From the NCBI GenBank assembly GCA_002415895.1, contig DIAV01000383.1:5969-19646 (forward strand): a stretch of 13,678 nt of DNA. The letters run 5' to 3'. The notes under the pieces were generated by a model. The model saw nothing but the letters and a program-made list of their open reading frames with translations. It did not search any database and was not told the origin of the DNA. This document shows positions 13,575-13,678 of this stretch, piece after piece. Numbering within the stretch: position 1 is the stretch's first letter; every line of letters starts with the position of its first letter. The translations under genes were made by a program, and so were the position numbers. The DNA comes from Anaerolineales bacterium UBA5069. Lineage in GTDB: Bacteria > Chloroflexota > Anaerolineae > Caldilineales > Caldilineaceae.

Positions 13575-13678
13575 TTAGGCAGTGCGGCGGCGGGTGACAA
13601 ACGCTGCCGCCACGATCACCAGCAGCACAAGGCCACCGGCCAGAACGCTCAGGCTGGGCATGGAGGAGCCGCCGGTTG
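13575..13678 (-). CDS. C-terminal end of a membrane-anchored surface protein (partial)
   Basis: Only the last 33 codons are inside the window; the frame is open to the right edge and ends with TAA at 13575-13577. The tail reads as a Gly/Ser-rich stretch, MPSLS (6-10 of the visible part), one hydrophobic helix (about 11-27) and the basic end TRRRTA. This order of short Pro-Ser/Thr-Leu-Ser motif, membrane helix and Arg cluster resembles IPTL-CTERM/PEP-CTERM-type sorting tails, though a simple membrane anchor is equally possible. The rest of the protein is out of view. The shared terminator downstream supports it being a real gene end. Confidence 0.65.
   Translation of the reverse strand, partial: TGGSSMPSLSVLAGGLVLLVIVAAAFVTRRRTA

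Noticed and set aside
1..13678. Search for tRNA, rRNA, insertion sequences, attachment sites and phage genes.
   Set aside because: I saw no cloverleaf, no transposase or integrase motif, and no flanking direct repeats; the window looks like stable chromosome.

Overview
This is a high-GC bacterial chromosome segment with about ten well-supported genes, two partial genes at its edges (the first is counted among the ten) and no sign of phage, transposon, CRISPR or RNA genes. Gene order and protein style (LuxR-type two-component pair, two-CW protein, YheT-type hydrolase, large HerA-like ATPase) fit Chloroflexota, perhaps Anaerolineae or Caldilineae. That placement is an inference, because no marker gene is present.

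Left block (1-2240, + strand): a NarX-type sensor histidine kinase whose 5' end is cut off by the window, followed after 38 nt by its NarL/LuxR-type response regulator. A perfect 34-bp palindrome (2265-2298) closes this unit and the operon that converges on it.

Redox operon (2326-6050, - strand, read right to left): a 43-aa membrane peptide, a seven-heme membrane-anchored cytochrome c, a Tat-exported four-cluster ferredoxin-like subunit (HybA type), a ten-helix quinone-site membrane subunit (HybB/NrfD type) and a small membrane-anchored two-CW cysteine protein. The three central genes are joined by ATGA stop/start overlaps. Together they look like an orphan menaquinol:periplasmic cytochrome c oxidoreductase. 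No hydrogenase or molybdopterin catalytic subunit is present. The 43-aa peptide and the N-terminus of the two-CW protein share a similar membrane segment. I consider this operon the most interesting part of the window.

Divergent spacer (6051-6527): no gene. It holds a striking nested inverted repeat (6204-6256), several TACCCA/TGGGTA-like motifs and a good -10 box for the rightward gene.

Right block (6528-10709, + strand): a YheT-type alpha/beta hydrolase, a protein-L-isoaspartate methyltransferase homologue, an RmlD-type dTDP-4-dehydrorhamnose reductase and a family 2 glycosyltransferase. The last two are 16 nt apart and suggest a small deoxysugar/surface-glycan unit.

Far right (10852-13443, + strand): an isolated 863-aa HerA/FtsK-superfamily ATPase with an uncharacterised coiled-coil C-terminal half, framed by hairpins. 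A very strong bidirectional terminator (13485-13521) separates it from the tail of a leftward gene whose product ends in an IPTL/PEP-CTERM-like sorting signal.
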